Positions 1 to 10,627 of a stretch of 37,819 nt of DNA are shown one piece after another (position 1 is the stretch's first letter; each line of letters begins with the position of its first letter). Location of the stretch: the NCBI GenBank assembly GCA_900299025.1, contig OMIE01000039.1:1-37819 (forward strand), given 5' to 3'. The notes below the pieces were generated by a model. That model had not been told where the DNA came from, made no database searches, and saw only the letters and a list, made by a program, of their open reading frames with translations. Both the position numbers and the translations under genes were made by a program. Origin of the DNA: Burkholderiaceae bacterium (GTDB lineage Bacteria > Pseudomonadota > Gammaproteobacteria > Burkholderiales > Burkholderiaceae_E).

Positions 1-1771
<1,771 letters not shown>

Positions 1772-1800
1772 GGCGAGCCGGGATTACCCGACCTCAGGCC

Positions 1801-1869
1801 TTCGGTTCATCGAAGCTCGAGTGTTCGGTTCATCAAAGCTCAGGTGTTCGGTTCATCGAAGCTTGGGCT
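1801..1869. repeat. Three tandem copies of a 23-bp unit
   Basis: Three units at 1801-1823, 1824-1846 and 1847-1869 all begin TTCGGTTCATC and differ at a few positions (20 of 23 identical between the first two). The period is not a multiple of three. The array covers the last codons and stop of rnfH and the start of the rnfH-guaB gap, just upstream of the guaB promoter. It is unrelated to the 30-bp repeat at the other end of rnfH. Confidence 0.9.
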
Positions 1870-2342
1870 CCGGGGTGACGACGTTTTGTTGCTGATCCGA
1901 GAGCCCTTTGCGACTTGACCTTGTCATGTCGTCGTTGCTTTGCATCGGCCGAGATACGCTCAAGGACGGCAATCTCATCACCATCTCGAATGGGCGTTGT
2001 CCAACGTAGCCGTTGTCCCCATCTGCAAAAAGCTGAGGCGTCATCAAGCAAATGTTTCGGAAAGCCGGGTGTAAGCGCCATTGCGGCTAAAGAGGCGCGT
2101 AAATCCGCAAGCTGTTTTCCCTCGGCCCACGTCAGACTGAGTGATCGGAATCCGTTTGCACTTTCAGTGTCCAGCCAAAACACATGTACGACCCCTTGAT
2201 CTTGTGTGCTAACAGACGCCACACCATCGATCGGCTCAGCATCAGGCGACACAAAATGAATCGGCTCAGCACCAGACGCCATAACATGTATCGCGTCAGT
2301 ACTAGGCGCCATAACACTGATCGGCTCGGGCCAGAAAGGCAT
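1833..2342 (-). CDS. rnfH: RnfH/RatB-family ubiquitin-fold protein with repeat-derived N-terminus
   Basis: The core (about residues 50-145) matches the small beta-grasp RnfH family (also called RatB): VVHVFWLDTE near the start, then FCRWGQRLRWTTPIRDGDEIAVLERISADAK, split here only for reading, ending in the family's acidic DGD turn and ADxK(x)RR tail. Its molecular role is not settled. Family members are usually about 90-110 residues; this frame is 169. The excess is an N-terminal stretch of four degenerate 10-residue repeats (pattern xAEPIxxVxx, residues 4-43) encoded by a 30-bp tandem repeat, and a basic tail. The ATG at 2342 lies inside the last codons of ratA and has only a weak ribosome site, so a later start is possible. 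It sits between ratA and guaB, as is usual beside smpB. Confidence 0.75.
   Translation of the reverse strand: MPFWPEPISVMAPSTDAIHVMASGAEPIHFVSPDAEPIDGVASVSTQDQGVVHVFWLDTESANGFRSLSLTWAEGKQLADLRASLAAMALTPGFPKHLLDDASAFCRWGQRLRWTTPIRDGDEIAVLERISADAKQRRHDKVKSQRALGSATKRRHPGAQASMNRTPEL
2211..2340. repeat. Four and a third tandem copies of a degenerate 30-bp unit
   Basis: Units at 2211-2240, 2241-2270, 2271-2300 and 2301-2330 plus a partial copy to 2340 share a common pattern (CAGRCGCCA ... ATCGGCTCAG on the plus strand) with about 70-77 percent identity by eye. The period is a multiple of three, so all copies stay open and translate as 10-residue repeats at the N-terminus of rnfH. The rightmost copy also encodes the last codons and the TAG (2302-2304) of ratA, which suggests the array grew from the ratA/rnfH overlap. 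Confidence 0.85.
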
Positions 2343-2811
2343 CCATCATCTGAGCAGCGATCATGTCAAAGGCAGGTGAAAAGAGCTTCGCTAACAGTCC
2401 TGACTTCATGTGATAGTCGAGTCGTAGTCGAACCTTACAGCCTTGGGGAGCGCTCGGATCATGCTCAGACCGACTATGCTCTCCTAGCTCAGCATCTAGG
2501 CCCAGTCTGTGATCATCGCTAAGCTCGATACCATCGAAGTACCATGCCCCTTCGAGTCGCTCAAAGGGCCCATCGAGCAATTGCATTTGAATCAGACCGG
2601 GTGGCCGGTGGATGTTACGGGTCGAAAAATGTTGCTGGATACCTTTAAAGCGCACCTGCAAACTTGCATCAATCCCATCATCGCGGCGCAGCAATATCTG
2701 GCTCGAAGCACACCAGGGAAGAAACTGTGGGTAGCGCTCTACTGTAGCCACCAAATCAAACATTGCTTGCGGCGAGTACGGTACAAAGGCCTGACGTTCA
2801 ATACAGGGCAT
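2302..2811 (-). CDS. ratA: RatA/COQ10-type START-domain protein
   Basis: A polyketide-cyclase/START-fold protein of the RatA (YfjG)/COQ10 family, proposed to bind ubiquinone-like lipids and, in E. coli, reported to inhibit 70S assembly. The start (VPYSPQAMFDLVATVERYP), QFLPWC near residue 33, GPFERLEGAWYF near 81-92, and the C-terminal helix ending in AFLARADQCYG are characteristic. At 169 residues it is longer than the usual 145 or so; the extra falls at residues 95-124, an acidic, His-rich insertion between two core strands. It starts 39 bases from the divergent smpB, an arrangement common in proteobacteria, and its 3' end overlaps the rnfH start. Whether it acts as a toxin here cannot be told from sequence. 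Confidence 0.9.
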   Translation of the reverse strand: MPCIERQAFVPYSPQAMFDLVATVERYPQFLPWCASSQILLRRDDGIDASLQVRFKGIQQHFSTRNIHRPPGLIQMQLLDGPFERLEGAWYFDGIELSDDHRLGLDAELGEHSRSEHDPSAPQGCKVRLRLDYHMKSGLLAKLFSPAFDMIAAQMMDAFLARADQCYGA

Positions 2812-2850
2812 GGTCTCTTAGCTTAAGATGCGCGATTCTATGAAGCAACT

Positions 2851-3306
2851 ATGACAATCGTCCAGAACAAAAAAGCATTCCACGACTACCTCATTGAAGA
2901 GCGTTACGAAGCAGGTATTGTGCTCGAAGGCTGGGAGGTTAAAGCAATTCGAGCAGGCCGGGCGCAAATCAAAGAGGGCTATGTATTAATTCGCGCAGCC
3001 GAACTCTACTTAATCGGTGCCCACATCACTGCATTGCCTCAAGCCTCTACCCACATCCAACCTGACCCGGTTCGGACGCGAAAACTTCTACTTCATGCTG
3101 CTGAGATTCGCAAGCTCATTGGCAAAGTTGAACGCGCCGGTTACACCTTAATTCCTCTGAACTTCCATTACAACAAGCATCGAATCAAGCTTGAAATTGG
3201 TCTTGCCAAGGGCAAAAAGCAGCACGACAAGCGCGAGGCAGCGAAAGAGCGCGATTGGCAGCGCGAACGACAAAGGCTTATGAAAACCGATACACGTTCG
3301 CGCTAA
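2851..3306 (+). CDS. smpB: SsrA-binding protein SmpB
   Basis: SmpB binds tmRNA and brings it to stalled ribosomes for trans-translation. The 151 residues show the whole family pattern: N-terminal [18 protein letters not shown], the [19 protein letters not shown] segment of the OB-fold, KLLLHAAEI, and [23 protein letters not shown] followed by the basic tail [13 protein letters not shown] that folds in the ribosomal A site (fragments given separately). The ATG at 2851 is chosen because an upstream ATG at 2840 stops after four codons. It is divergent from ratA, and convergent with ppsA after a 36-base gap that holds only a weak hairpin (ATCTC/GAGAT around 3306-3326). No tmRNA gene lies in the window. 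Confidence 0.97.
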   Translation: MTIVQNKKAFHDYLIEERYEAGIVLEGWEVKAIRAGRAQIKEGYVLIRAAELYLIGAHITALPQASTHIQPDPVRTRKLLLHAAEIRKLIGKVERAGYTLIPLNFHYNKHRIKLEIGLAKGKKQHDKREAAKERDWQRERQRLMKTDTRSR

Positions 3307-3342
3307 ATCTCGAAAAATATAGAGATCCATGACCGCAACAAG

Positions 3343-5745
3343 TTAGGTCTTTGCAAGCAACTGCCAAGTATCGATGACGGTGTCCGGGTTTAGGGATATC
3401 GACTGGATACCCTCTTGCACAAGCCATTGCGCAAGATCGGGGTGATCGGACGGTCCCTGCCCGCAAATACCAACGTATTTCCCCTGTTTGATGCAAGCCT
3501 TGATAGCCTGCGACAAGAGCACGCGTACCGCGGGATCGCGCTCATCGAATGCAGCAGCAACCAGTCCCGAGTCCCTATCAAGCCCTAGGGTGAGTTGCGT
3601 TAAATCGTTTGATCCGATCGAAAAACCATCGAAGTGCTCCAAAAAAGCATCTGCCAAAATGGCATTCGACGGTAGCTCACACATCATGATAATTTTAAGC
3701 GCGCCGCTTCCATCCTCGGCCGCACCACTGCCACGCGATAGGCCTTGTTCGCTAAGTAAAGCGACCACTTGTCGGGCCTCATCAACTGTTCTCACGAATG
3801 GAACCATCAACTCGACATTGGTAAGTCCCATGCTGTTACGAACCACTCGCATGGCCTCGCATTCGAGCGCAAAAGGTTCACGGAAATCAGCAGAAAGATA
3901 TCGACTTGCGCCCCTAAAGCCGAGCATCGGATTTTCTTCCTCGGGCTCATAGCGAGATCCGCCGATTAGTTTGCGGTACTCATTACTCTTAAAATCAGAA
4001 AGTCGAACGATCACTGTTTTGGGCCAAAAAGCGGCGGCAATGGTGGCCACGCCCTCAGCAAGCCTTGCAACATAAAAATCACGCGGCGAGGCGTATCCAC
4101 GTGCGACGCTTTCCACAGCAGACTTCAAGGCCGCATCGACATGCGGATAGTCGAGGATTGCTTTAGGATGAATACCTATATCGTTATTGATAATAAATTC
4201 TAAGCGCGCCAGACCAACCCCTTGATTCGGTAATTGGGCAAAATCAAAAGCAAGTTGGGGATTGCCAACATTCATCATCAACTTGGTTGGAATTGGCGGT
4301 AACTCTCCTGAATCAAGCTCGGTGATCTCGGTTTCAAGCAGTCCATCGTAGATATAGCCCGTATCTCCTTGGGCACATGAGACGGTCACAAGGGCACCAT
4401 CACTAAGCTGATCGGTCGCGTTACCACAGCCCACAACAGCTGGGATGCCGAGTTCACGAGCAATAATCGCCGCATGGCAGGTCCGCCCGCCTCGATTAGT
4501 CACAATAGCCGCAGCACGTTTCATGATGGGTTCCCAATTGGGATCGGTCATGTCGGTAACCAAAACGTCGCCTGCTCCGATTCGGTCCATCTCAGATGCA
4601 TCGCGAACAATGCGGACCATGCCAGCGCCAACTTTCTGTCCAATCGCACGGCCACTTGCCAGCACCTCTGAGGTGGTCTTAAGCTGATAGCGCGTTTGCT
4701 TTCCTTGTTGCCGCGACTTCACGGTTTCGGGACGTGCCTGAAGAATATAAAGCTTGCCATCAAGACCATCGAGACCCCACTCGATATCCATGGGCCTTTG
4801 ATAATGATCTTCGATGATGAGGGCATAGCGAGCAAGCTCGATCACTTGTTCATCGCGAAGCGAGAAACGATGGCGCTTTTCCAGCTCAGTTTCGAGGGTT
4901 TTAACAGCCGATTCGCCTGCTCGGCGATCGCTTGCGAAAGCCATTCGGATTAACTTTGATCCAAGTTGCCTGCGAACAATCGCTTGTTTGCCTTGTCTTA
5001 GCATGGGCTTGTGGACATAAAACTCATCGGGATTAACGGCACCTTGGACCACCGTCTCGCCGAGACCATAAGCACTCGTGATGAACACAACCTGATCAAA
5101 GCCTGACTCTGTATCCATGGTAAACATCACGCCCGACGAGCCCTCGTCACTGCGCACCATACGTTGAATCCCGGCTGATAAGGCAACTTCGGCGTGCTCA
5201 AAGCCTTGATGCACGCGATAAGCAATCGCCCGATCGTTGTAAAGCGATGCAAAGACCTGTCGTACTTTCAATAGGACTTCGTCGATACCAAGCACATTGA
5301 GAAAACTTTCTTGCTGTCCTGCAAACGAAGCGTCCGGCAGGTCTTCTGCTGTTGCTGACGAACGGACGGCAACTGATAGCGTGCCGCCCGACTCAGCTTC
5401 GAGCGATCGAAAAGCCTCGCGAATGGCGGCTTCGAGCGCAGGTTGCAAGGGAGCCGACTCGATCCAATGGCGAATCTCCTCCCCACACTGCGCAAGGGCC
5501 TTGACGTCTTCAACATTAAGCCCCGTCAGCCGCTTGGCAATCCGGCTCGTTAGGTGGTTGAATGCCAAAAAGTCGCGGAAGGCCTGTGCCGTTGTTGCGA
5601 AGCCGCCTGGTACACGCACACCTGCGTGAGCCAGTTGGCTAATCATTTCACCGAGGGATGCATTTTTGCCGCCGACCGATTCAACATCGGTCATGCGTAA
5701 TGCCTCGAAGGGAACGACAAGGCGTTCGCTGAGGTGCTTGTTCAT
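3343..5745 (-). CDS. ppsA: Phosphoenolpyruvate synthase
   Basis: PpsA makes phosphoenolpyruvate from pyruvate and ATP for gluconeogenesis. The N-terminal ATP-grasp-like pyruvate phosphate dikinase domain ([11 protein letters not shown] near residue 24; [19 protein letters not shown] near 125-142) is followed by the swivelling phosphohistidine domain with [15 protein letters not shown] (phospho-His at about 424, with Thr 422 next to it as the expected PpsR target), and a C-terminal PEP-binding barrel with the [12 protein letters not shown] motif carrying the catalytic Cys. I chose the ATG at 5745 (800 residues), preceded by AGGA at good spacing; the frame stays open 18 codons further up without homology. 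It is divergent from its regulator ppsR. Confidence 0.96.
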   Translation of the reverse strand: MNKHLSERLVVPFEALRMTDVESVGGKNASLGEMISQLAHAGVRVPGGFATTAQAFRDFLAFNHLTSRIAKRLTGLNVEDVKALAQCGEEIRHWIESAPLQPALEAAIREAFRSLEAESGGTLSVAVRSSATAEDLPDASFAGQQESFLNVLGIDEVLLKVRQVFASLYNDRAIAYRVHQGFEHAEVALSAGIQRMVRSDEGSSGVMFTMDTESGFDQVVFITSAYGLGETVVQGAVNPDEFYVHKPMLRQGKQAIVRRQLGSKLIRMAFASDRRAGESAVKTLETELEKRHRFSLRDEQVIELARYALIIEDHYQRPMDIEWGLDGLDGKLYILQARPETVKSRQQGKQTRYQLKTTSEVLASGRAIGQKVGAGMVRIVRDASEMDRIGAGDVLVTDMTDPNWEPIMKRAAAIVTNRGGRTCHAAIIARELGIPAVVGCGNATDQLSDGALVTVSCAQGDTGYIYDGLLETEITELDSGELPPIPTKLMMNVGNPQLAFDFAQLPNQGVGLARLEFIINNDIGIHPKAILDYPHVDAALKSAVESVARGYASPRDFYVARLAEGVATIAAAFWPKTVIVRLSDFKSNEYRKLIGGSRYEPEEENPMLGFRGASRYLSADFREPFALECEAMRVVRNSMGLTNVELMVPFVRTVDEARQVVALLSEQGLSRGSGAAEDGSGALKIIMMCELPSNAILADAFLEHFDGFSIGSNDLTQLTLGLDRDSGLVAAAFDERDPAVRVLLSQAIKACIKQGKYVGICGQGPSDHPDLAQWLVQEGIQSISLNPDTVIDTWQLLAKT

Positions 5746-5823
5746 CGATTTTCCTAAACACAAGTTGAAAAAGCATGGGGATCTGGCGCAAATCGGCACC
5801 GAGTTGTGGATCCAATGGCGTAA

Positions 5824-5851
5824 ATTCTACCCTTTAGCCTTCGCCTCTTAA
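5824..5851 (-). promoter_or_regulatory. Candidate ppsA promoter
   Basis: On the minus strand TTAAGA (5846-5851) is followed after 16 bases by TAGAAT (5824-5829), a fair match to a sigma-70 promoter. It would give a leader of about 70 bases before the ppsA ATG at 5745. It lies in the 115-base gap shared with the divergent ppsR, for which I see no clear promoter of its own. Confidence 0.4.
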
Positions 5852-5860
5852 GACAGCGTG

Positions 5861-6703
5861 ATGACCGAATCAGCGATCCCAACCTCAGCCAATCCCAAGC
5901 AGCGCACCGTGTTTTACGTATCAGACGGCACCGGTATCACCGCTGAAGGCTTCGGCCACTCACTACTTGCACAGTTTGAAAAGCTTCTCATCCGCGAAGT
6001 CCGGCTGCCGTTTATCGATAGCATGGCCAAAGCGCAAGAGGCACTTGAAAAAATCAATCGATGCAGTGACGTCGAATCTACGCGGCCCTTGGTGTTCTCA
6101 ACCTTGGTGAATCCCGAGATTGCAGCGGTTATGCGAGATGCAAACGCCTTTGTAATCAATCTCTTCGCAAGCTTTGTTGCACCGCTTGAGCAAGAGTTGA
6201 ACATGAAGTCCACCCATACCATCGGGCGTTTACACAATGTCGCGGACAGTCAGCAATACAAAAACCGCATTGAAGCGATAAATTTTTCGCTTGCCCACGA
6301 TGACGGCCAGTCCTCGGCAAACCTAAAGGATGCTGACGTCATTTTGGTGGGCGTATCGCGGTCGGGGAAACCGCCCACCAGCCTCTATCTGGCGATGCAA
6401 CACGGACTCAAGGCTGCTAACTACCCATTAATACCCGAGGACTTCGAGCGAAAAAAGCTCCCTCCTGCCCTACTTGCCTACCGCGGCAAATTGTTTGGCC
6501 TATCCATAACCCCCGAGCGACTTAGCCAGGTACGCAATGAGCGACGCCCAGGAAGTCAGTACGCTTCACTCAATAACTGCCGCCATGAAGTGGCCGAAGC
6601 CGAGCACATGATGCGGCGCGAAGGCATTCGCTGGCTGTCGTCAACTTCCAAATCCATCGAAGAAATAGCCACAACCATCTTGCAACAGCTCGGCGACCGC
6701 TAG
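5861..6703 (+). CDS. ppsR: PEP synthase regulatory kinase/pyrophosphorylase
   Basis: PpsR (DUF299 family) inactivates PEP synthase by ADP-dependent phosphorylation of the Thr next to its catalytic His and reactivates it by phosphate-dependent pyrophosphorolysis. The start [20 protein letters not shown], the THTIGRLHN segment, and the P-loop-like [15 protein letters not shown] (about residues 164-178) are family signatures; the C-terminal part has [17 protein letters not shown]. The 280-residue length is normal. An in-frame GTG sits directly before the ATG at 5861; I prefer the ATG, though no strong ribosome site is seen. Placement back-to-back with ppsA supports the assignment. It is convergent with the methyltransferase gene, 38 bases away. 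Confidence 0.95.
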   Translation: MTESAIPTSANPKQRTVFYVSDGTGITAEGFGHSLLAQFEKLLIREVRLPFIDSMAKAQEALEKINRCSDVESTRPLVFSTLVNPEIAAVMRDANAFVINLFASFVAPLEQELNMKSTHTIGRLHNVADSQQYKNRIEAINFSLAHDDGQSSANLKDADVILVGVSRSGKPPTSLYLAMQHGLKAANYPLIPEDFERKKLPPALLAYRGKLFGLSITPERLSQVRNERRPGSQYASLNNCRHEVAEAEHMMRREGIRWLSSTSKSIEEIATTILQQLGDR

Positions 6704-6741
6704 CGACACGCTAACGCTGGCGACGTGCTAAAGCTGGCAAG

Positions 6742-7557
6742 CTAACGCAGGCGCTGACGGTATTGTTCGTATAGCAATATGCCCTGAGCCATGGCGGCGT
6801 TTAGGGATTCAGTGTGACTTTGCATCGGAATGGCGTGTAGCGAAACACGGGGGTGCTGCTTGATCGCCGCTGACAGGCCTCTTCCTTCGGCCCCCAGCAC
6901 CCAGAGTCCAGGAAGCCTCAAATCACTCTCATGAGCGGCAAGTCCCTGGGCATCAGCCGCCCGAATCGGCCCGCTCAGCCGCTCAATGAAACTTTCAAAA
7001 GATCTGACCGAGAACAAGCTTAAGCGCTGGTGTGCCCCCATAGCAGCACGCAGGGTTTTGGGAGACCACAAGTCGGCACAACCTGGACCAGGAATACAAG
7101 CCTTCACACCGAACGCAGCCGCAGTCCTCAAGCATGTCCCAAGATTGCCGGGATCTTGAATGCCATCGAAAAAGAGAATGTCGCCATCTTGTGGCAGCGA
7201 CTCGATGTCCTCTAGCTCATGAAAGGCTGCGACAGCTATCGGGGCAGCGTCCGTGACGAGCCCTGGTATGCCATCAGCCAGCGTTCCCTCCAGAAGCAAC
7301 CAAGCACAAGACCTGGCCTTGTTCAAGCCGCCCAGCTGCGCTTGCCAGCTCAAGAGCGCTCGCTGTGCCTCGGGTCTAAGCAGCCAGCGCTGCGGAATGA
7401 GTACTTGGCTGAGCACGGCGCCTCGCGCTAGCCAATCCTGAATGAGCCGCTCACCCAACAGTACGCAGCGACCCTGCGATCGCCTCAGCGCCGCGTCATG
7501 GGCGAGTTTGCGAACACGCTGTACAAGCTCGTTGCTTCGTGAGCGAATCACTTCCAT
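6742..7557 (-). CDS. TrmH/SpoU-family RNA 2'-O-methyltransferase
   Basis: A SPOUT-class methyltransferase that should methylate ribose 2'-OH in rRNA or tRNA using S-adenosylmethionine. All three SpoU motifs are present: [20 protein letters not shown] (residues 131-150, with Asn138 and catalytic Arg144), [12 protein letters not shown] (about 217-228), and [20 protein letters not shown] near the C-terminus, which forms the trefoil knot. The N-terminal 100 residues look like the substrate-binding SpoU domain ([13 protein letters not shown], then a [10 protein letters not shown] segment). The target position cannot be read from the sequence, so I give no symbol. It overlaps rnhB by 10 bases, and the same adjacency is common in betaproteobacteria. 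Confidence 0.9.
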   Translation of the reverse strand: MEVIRSRSNELVQRVRKLAHDAALRRSQGRCVLLGERLIQDWLARGAVLSQVLIPQRWLLRPEAQRALLSWQAQLGGLNKARSCAWLLLEGTLADGIPGLVTDAAPIAVAAFHELEDIESLPQDGDILFFDGIQDPGNLGTCLRTAAAFGVKACIPGPGCADLWSPKTLRAAMGAHQRLSLFSVRSFESFIERLSGPIRAADAQGLAAHESDLRLPGLWVLGAEGRGLSAAIKQHPRVSLHAIPMQSHTESLNAAMAQGILLYEQYRQRLR

Positions 7558-8120
7558 GAGAATGAGCGCCTATGCATATCGCATGGACCGTTAGCTGCGA
7601 TGGCATCTCGGTGCATGGATGTTGGGTAGCCCTTATGCCGCTCAAACCCATAAACGGGATAACGCTTCGCAGCATCGATCATGTATGCATCCCGACTGGT
7701 CTTGGCAAGAATCGAGGCGGCAGCAATCGCTGGTACCAGGTCATCCCCACCCACGACACATCGGGTTGGCCGATCAAGTCGGGGATCTTGATTACCGTCG
7801 ACCCAATAGTTCACCTCAATGGCCCTGTGATCGATTTGCGCTTCAAGTTGTACCGCAGCCCTTCGCATCGCGAGAAGACTCGCCTGCAAGATATTGAGCT
7901 CATCGATTTCTTCAACACTTGCGCTGGCAATGCTGTACGCCCGTGCTTGCGACAGGATCAGCGACCTAAGTGTATTGCGCTTTTTCTCAGAAAGCTTTTT
8001 TGAATCCCTAAGCCCATTAATCGGACGCGATGTATCCAAAATAACGGCCGCTGCAAACACAGGGCCCGCAAGGGGTCCTCGACCAGCCTCGTCAAGGCCT
8101 GCAAGTAGCACGGTCTTCAT
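7548..8120 (-). CDS. rnhB: Ribonuclease HII
   Basis: RNase HII cuts RNA in RNA-DNA hybrids and starts removal of ribonucleotides misincorporated into DNA. The 190 residues carry the DEDD metal site: Asp10 and Glu11 in [14 protein letters not shown], Asp108 in WVDGNQ, and Asp144 in [13 protein letters not shown]. The GRG motif that recognises the RNA-DNA junction is intact, and the C-terminal [11 protein letters not shown] segment is typical. The gene overlaps the lpxB stop by four bases (ATGA) and the methyltransferase start by 10, so it is embedded in the lipid A operon as in many proteobacteria. Confidence 0.96.
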   Translation of the reverse strand: MKTVLLAGLDEAGRGPLAGPVFAAAVILDTSRPINGLRDSKKLSEKKRNTLRSLILSQARAYSIASASVEEIDELNILQASLLAMRRAAVQLEAQIDHRAIEVNYWVDGNQDPRLDRPTRCVVGGDDLVPAIAAASILAKTSRDAYMIDAAKRYPVYGFERHKGYPTSMHRDAIAANGPCDMHRRSFSWK

Positions 8121-9331
8121 CTAACCAAGGCTGCCTCAAGAACGGCGGCACAACGACTTGCACAATCGCGGCGCAGGCTCTGATGAATAGCGAAAAAAGC
8201 GTTGTTTAGTGAAGCAAGCAATGCTTGATTTTCCCATTGTGAGTCCAGCGCATCAATGATGGCCGAAACAGTGGCTTGCGACTGAATCAGCTCAGGCACC
8301 AGAAACTTTTGCGCCAGAATATTAGGAAGACCCACCCATGGCTGTAACTGTAGCCGCCTCATCCATCGATAGCTTAGAGCAGGCATGCGATAAATGATAA
8401 CCATCGGTCGGCCAATGAGCGCAGCCTCAAGGCAAACGGTCCCACTTGCCGCGAGCACCTGGTCACAGGCAGCGATACAACGACGAGCCTCGCCGTGATA
8501 CAAGATAATTCGTTTGCTCGCAGCATGGACATGTCTGGCAATCAAGTCCCTCAGTTGCGTATGAAGCTTCGGACTCGCTGCAGGCATCAAGAACAAAGCA
8601 CGTGGGTGTTGGAAAGCCATTTGCTGAGCCACTTCAAGCATTAACGCTGCATGTTGATGGATCTCGTCCGACCGCGAGCCAGGTAGCAAACAAAACCAGC
8701 GATCTGAATCGGATGCTTCGACGATCGATTTTAAATTTGGATCGGTATCAAATCCAAGTGCCTGGCGTGCCGCTATCCGATCCGGGTTAAAGCTGATCTG
8801 ATCAGCCATCGGATGTCCTACATAAGTCGTCGCCAAACCGGTCTCGCGATAAAGCGCTTCCTCAAAGGGAAATAACAAGAGAAGGTGGTCAACCGCCTTA
8901 GCAATCTGCCACTTACGCTCTGGTCGCCAGGCCCAAATTGAAGGGCCAACTAGGTGATAGCTTCGAATGCCTCGGCGCTTAAGCATGGCAGCTAGCTGCA
9001 AATTGAAGTCGGGCGCATCGACACCCAGAAAGATGTCAGCGGGCCAACGGCTAAACCGTTCTAACAAGTTTTTGCGTAGTCGCAACAAACGAGGCAGATG
9101 CCTGATAACCTCAACATAGCCGCGAAGCGACAAGGCCTCTATGCCTACATCGCAAGTCATACCAGCAGCGACAAGCGAAGGTCCCCCGACTCCTCGTACC
9201 TCAAGCGGCACAGCGCGCTGAAAAAGTTTGGCGATCACCGCAGCAGCAATTTGATCACCCGATGATTCGCCCGCAACAAGCGCAAGCCTTCTGAGAGGCT
9301 GAAGCTGAGTCATGGCTTGTTCAGCGCGCAT
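8117..9331 (-). CDS. lpxB: Lipid A disaccharide synthase
   Basis: LpxB (glycosyltransferase family 19) joins UDP-2,3-diacylglucosamine and lipid X at the inner face of the cytoplasmic membrane. Visible are [15 protein letters not shown] near the N-terminus, [28 protein letters not shown], and the nucleotide-sugar region [10 protein letters not shown] followed by [19 protein letters not shown]. The 404 residues are slightly more than the E. coli protein. The first ATG at 9331 overlaps the lpxA stop as TAATG; a second in-frame ATG at 9313 gives a start closer to E. coli LpxB, and neither has a strong ribosome site. It overlaps rnhB by four bases. Confidence 0.96.
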   Translation of the reverse strand: MRAEQAMTQLQPLRRLALVAGESSGDQIAAAVIAKLFQRAVPLEVRGVGGPSLVAAGMTCDVGIEALSLRGYVEVIRHLPRLLRLRKNLLERFSRWPADIFLGVDAPDFNLQLAAMLKRRGIRSYHLVGPSIWAWRPERKWQIAKAVDHLLLLFPFEEALYRETGLATTYVGHPMADQISFNPDRIAARQALGFDTDPNLKSIVEASDSDRWFCLLPGSRSDEIHQHAALMLEVAQQMAFQHPRALFLMPAASPKLHTQLRDLIARHVHAASKRIILYHGEARRCIAACDQVLAASGTVCLEAALIGRPMVIIYRMPALSYRWMRRLQLQPWVGLPNILAQKFLVPELIQSQATVSAIIDALDSQWENQALLASLNNAFFAIHQSLRRDCASRCAAVLEAALVR

Positions 9332-10137
9332 TAAGGCCGAATAATGCCCCGTGTTGCCGTATCGAGAAAACGAAGGCTCAGCAATAAATCGTTGGCCTCG
9401 TCTGTCAGTGAAGCATCGATCAATTGTTGATGCTGCTCCCGCAATCTTGTAATCGCTTCCTCAAGCCTCAAACCTTCGCGATACAGAATACGATATGAAT
9501 CTTGCATCGCTTTAAGACGCGAACCAGTAAATCCTCTGCGTTTTAAGCCCTCACGGTTTAAACCAAAAGGCTTTGCAGCATTTCCGGAAATCATTAAATA
9601 AGGCGGAACGTCCTTAACAATGACTGAGGCAATGCCAGCCATGACGTGCGCCCCGACCTGACAAAACTGATGCACACCCGTGTACCCACCAAGCACCGCG
9701 TAGTCGCCGAGCTGAACATGTCCCGCGAGATTAACGCTATTGGCCAAGATGCAATGATTTCCGATGATGCAATCATGAGCGATGTGCACATAAGCCATGA
9801 CCCAGTTATCACTACCGATTCGCGTGAGGCCCTTATCCTGAGCGGTTCCACGATTAACGGTAACACCTTCGCGAAAGACATTGCCATGCCCAATGTCGAG
9901 CGATGTGGGCTCACCACGATACTTTTTGTCTTGCGGCGGGCCACCAATCGATGAAAAAGGATGAAAACGGTTATTGGAGGCGATTCGACAAGGACCTTCA
10001 ATCACCACATGCGACATCAATACACAGGCAGATGACAACTCGACACCCTCCCCAACAACGCAATAAGGACCTATCTCGACATCCTCGTCGAGTTCAGCCT
10101 TCGTACTAATAATTGCGCTGGGATGAATCTTGGTCAT
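9331..10137 (-). CDS. lpxA: UDP-N-acetylglucosamine acyltransferase
   Basis: LpxA adds a hydroxyacyl chain from acyl carrier protein to UDP-GlcNAc, the first step of lipid A synthesis. The left-handed beta-helix hexapeptide repeats run through the first 180 residues; YVHIAHDC contains the catalytic His (about 121), and LAGHVQLGDYAVLGG and VHQFCQVGAHVMAG are diagnostic, followed by GLKRRGF and a helical C-terminus. I take the ATG at 10137 (268 residues, close to the family's 262), 7 bases after the fabZ stop; an in-frame TTG at 10155 would start inside fabZ. The adjacent lpxB shares its first base with this stop codon. Confidence 0.97.
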   Translation of the reverse strand: MTKIHPSAIISTKAELDEDVEIGPYCVVGEGVELSSACVLMSHVVIEGPCRIASNNRFHPFSSIGGPPQDKKYRGEPTSLDIGHGNVFREGVTVNRGTAQDKGLTRIGSDNWVMAYVHIAHDCIIGNHCILANSVNLAGHVQLGDYAVLGGYTGVHQFCQVGAHVMAGIASVIVKDVPPYLMISGNAAKPFGLNREGLKRRGFTGSRLKAMQDSYRILYREGLRLEEAITRLREQHQQLIDASLTDEANDLLLSLRFLDTATRGIIRP

Positions 10138-10144
10138 GGCGGGC

Positions 10145-10627
10145 TTAAGCCTCAACTTTTCGCATGGTACACATGAGCTCTGCCTCGACCGCTAGTTGAT
10201 CATCAACCAAAGCGCGAGCCTCATATTTCCAGATACCGCCCTTGGCTCGTAGGATGCTCACCTTCAGATGGAGTTGATCGCCAGGTCCCACAGGGCGCTT
10301 AAAGCGTGCTGCGTCAATACCAACGAAATAAAAAACAGAACTTAGATCTGCGGTTTGCCCCATTGTCTGAAAAGAAAGAATTCCGGCAGCCTGCGCCAGT
10401 GCTTCAATCATCAGAACACCTGGCATGACCGGGATATGAGGGAAATGCCCCATAAAGAACGCTTCATTAATGCTGACGTTCTTAATCGCATGAATCGACT
10501 GCCCAGGCACCACATCGAGGACTCGATCGACCAATAGCATCGGGTAACGATGGGGCAAGTGTTCAAGAATGGCTCGGATATCGAGACCCGCGTGGGTCTT
10601 CGCAGATGGAAGGGTCGTGTCACTCAC
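10145..10627 (-). CDS. fabZ: 3-hydroxyacyl-ACP dehydratase FabZ
   Basis: FabZ dehydrates 3-hydroxyacyl-ACP in fatty acid elongation and so competes with LpxA and LpxD for the same hydroxyacyl-ACP pool, which fits its place between their genes. The hotdog fold shows [13 protein letters not shown], then the active-site stretch [20 protein letters not shown] with His61 and Glu75. The 160 residues include a short extra N-terminus compared with the usual 145-150. The gene begins 8 bases inside the end of lpxD. Confidence 0.97.
   Translation of the reverse strand: MSDTTLPSAKTHAGLDIRAILEHLPHRYPMLLVDRVLDVVPGQSIHAIKNVSINEAFFMGHFPHIPVMPGVLMIEALAQAAGILSFQTMGQTADLSSVFYFVGIDAARFKRPVGPGDQLHLKVSILRAKGGIWKYEARALVDDQLAVEAELMCTMRKVEA

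Noticed and set aside
1801-2340. Possible CRISPR array from two sets of repeats
   Set aside because: The copies are directly adjacent with no spacers, degenerate, and partly coding; no cas gene is near.
2184-2522. Plus-strand frame with RLSxRRHNxx repeats
   Set aside because: It is the complement of the 30-bp repeat and of ratA; the minus-strand genes explain the region, and it has no ribosome site or family match.
2302-2811. ratA-rnfH as a toxin-antitoxin pair
   Set aside because: RatA was named as a toxin in E. coli, but the family is widespread, COQ10-like, and RnfH/RatB has not been shown to act as an antitoxin. Nothing in the sequence indicates an addiction module.
3307-3342. Hairpin between smpB and ppsA as a bidirectional terminator
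   Set aside because: Only about five AT-rich pairs with a ten-base loop; too weak to call.
6695-6746. Recurring GCTA(A/G)CG-like words at the ppsR/methyltransferase junction
   Set aside because: GCTA occurs at 6699, 6710, 6727 and 6741 with uneven spacing (11, 17, 14) and poor similarity between; it also supplies the stop codons of both genes. Not convincing as a repeat.
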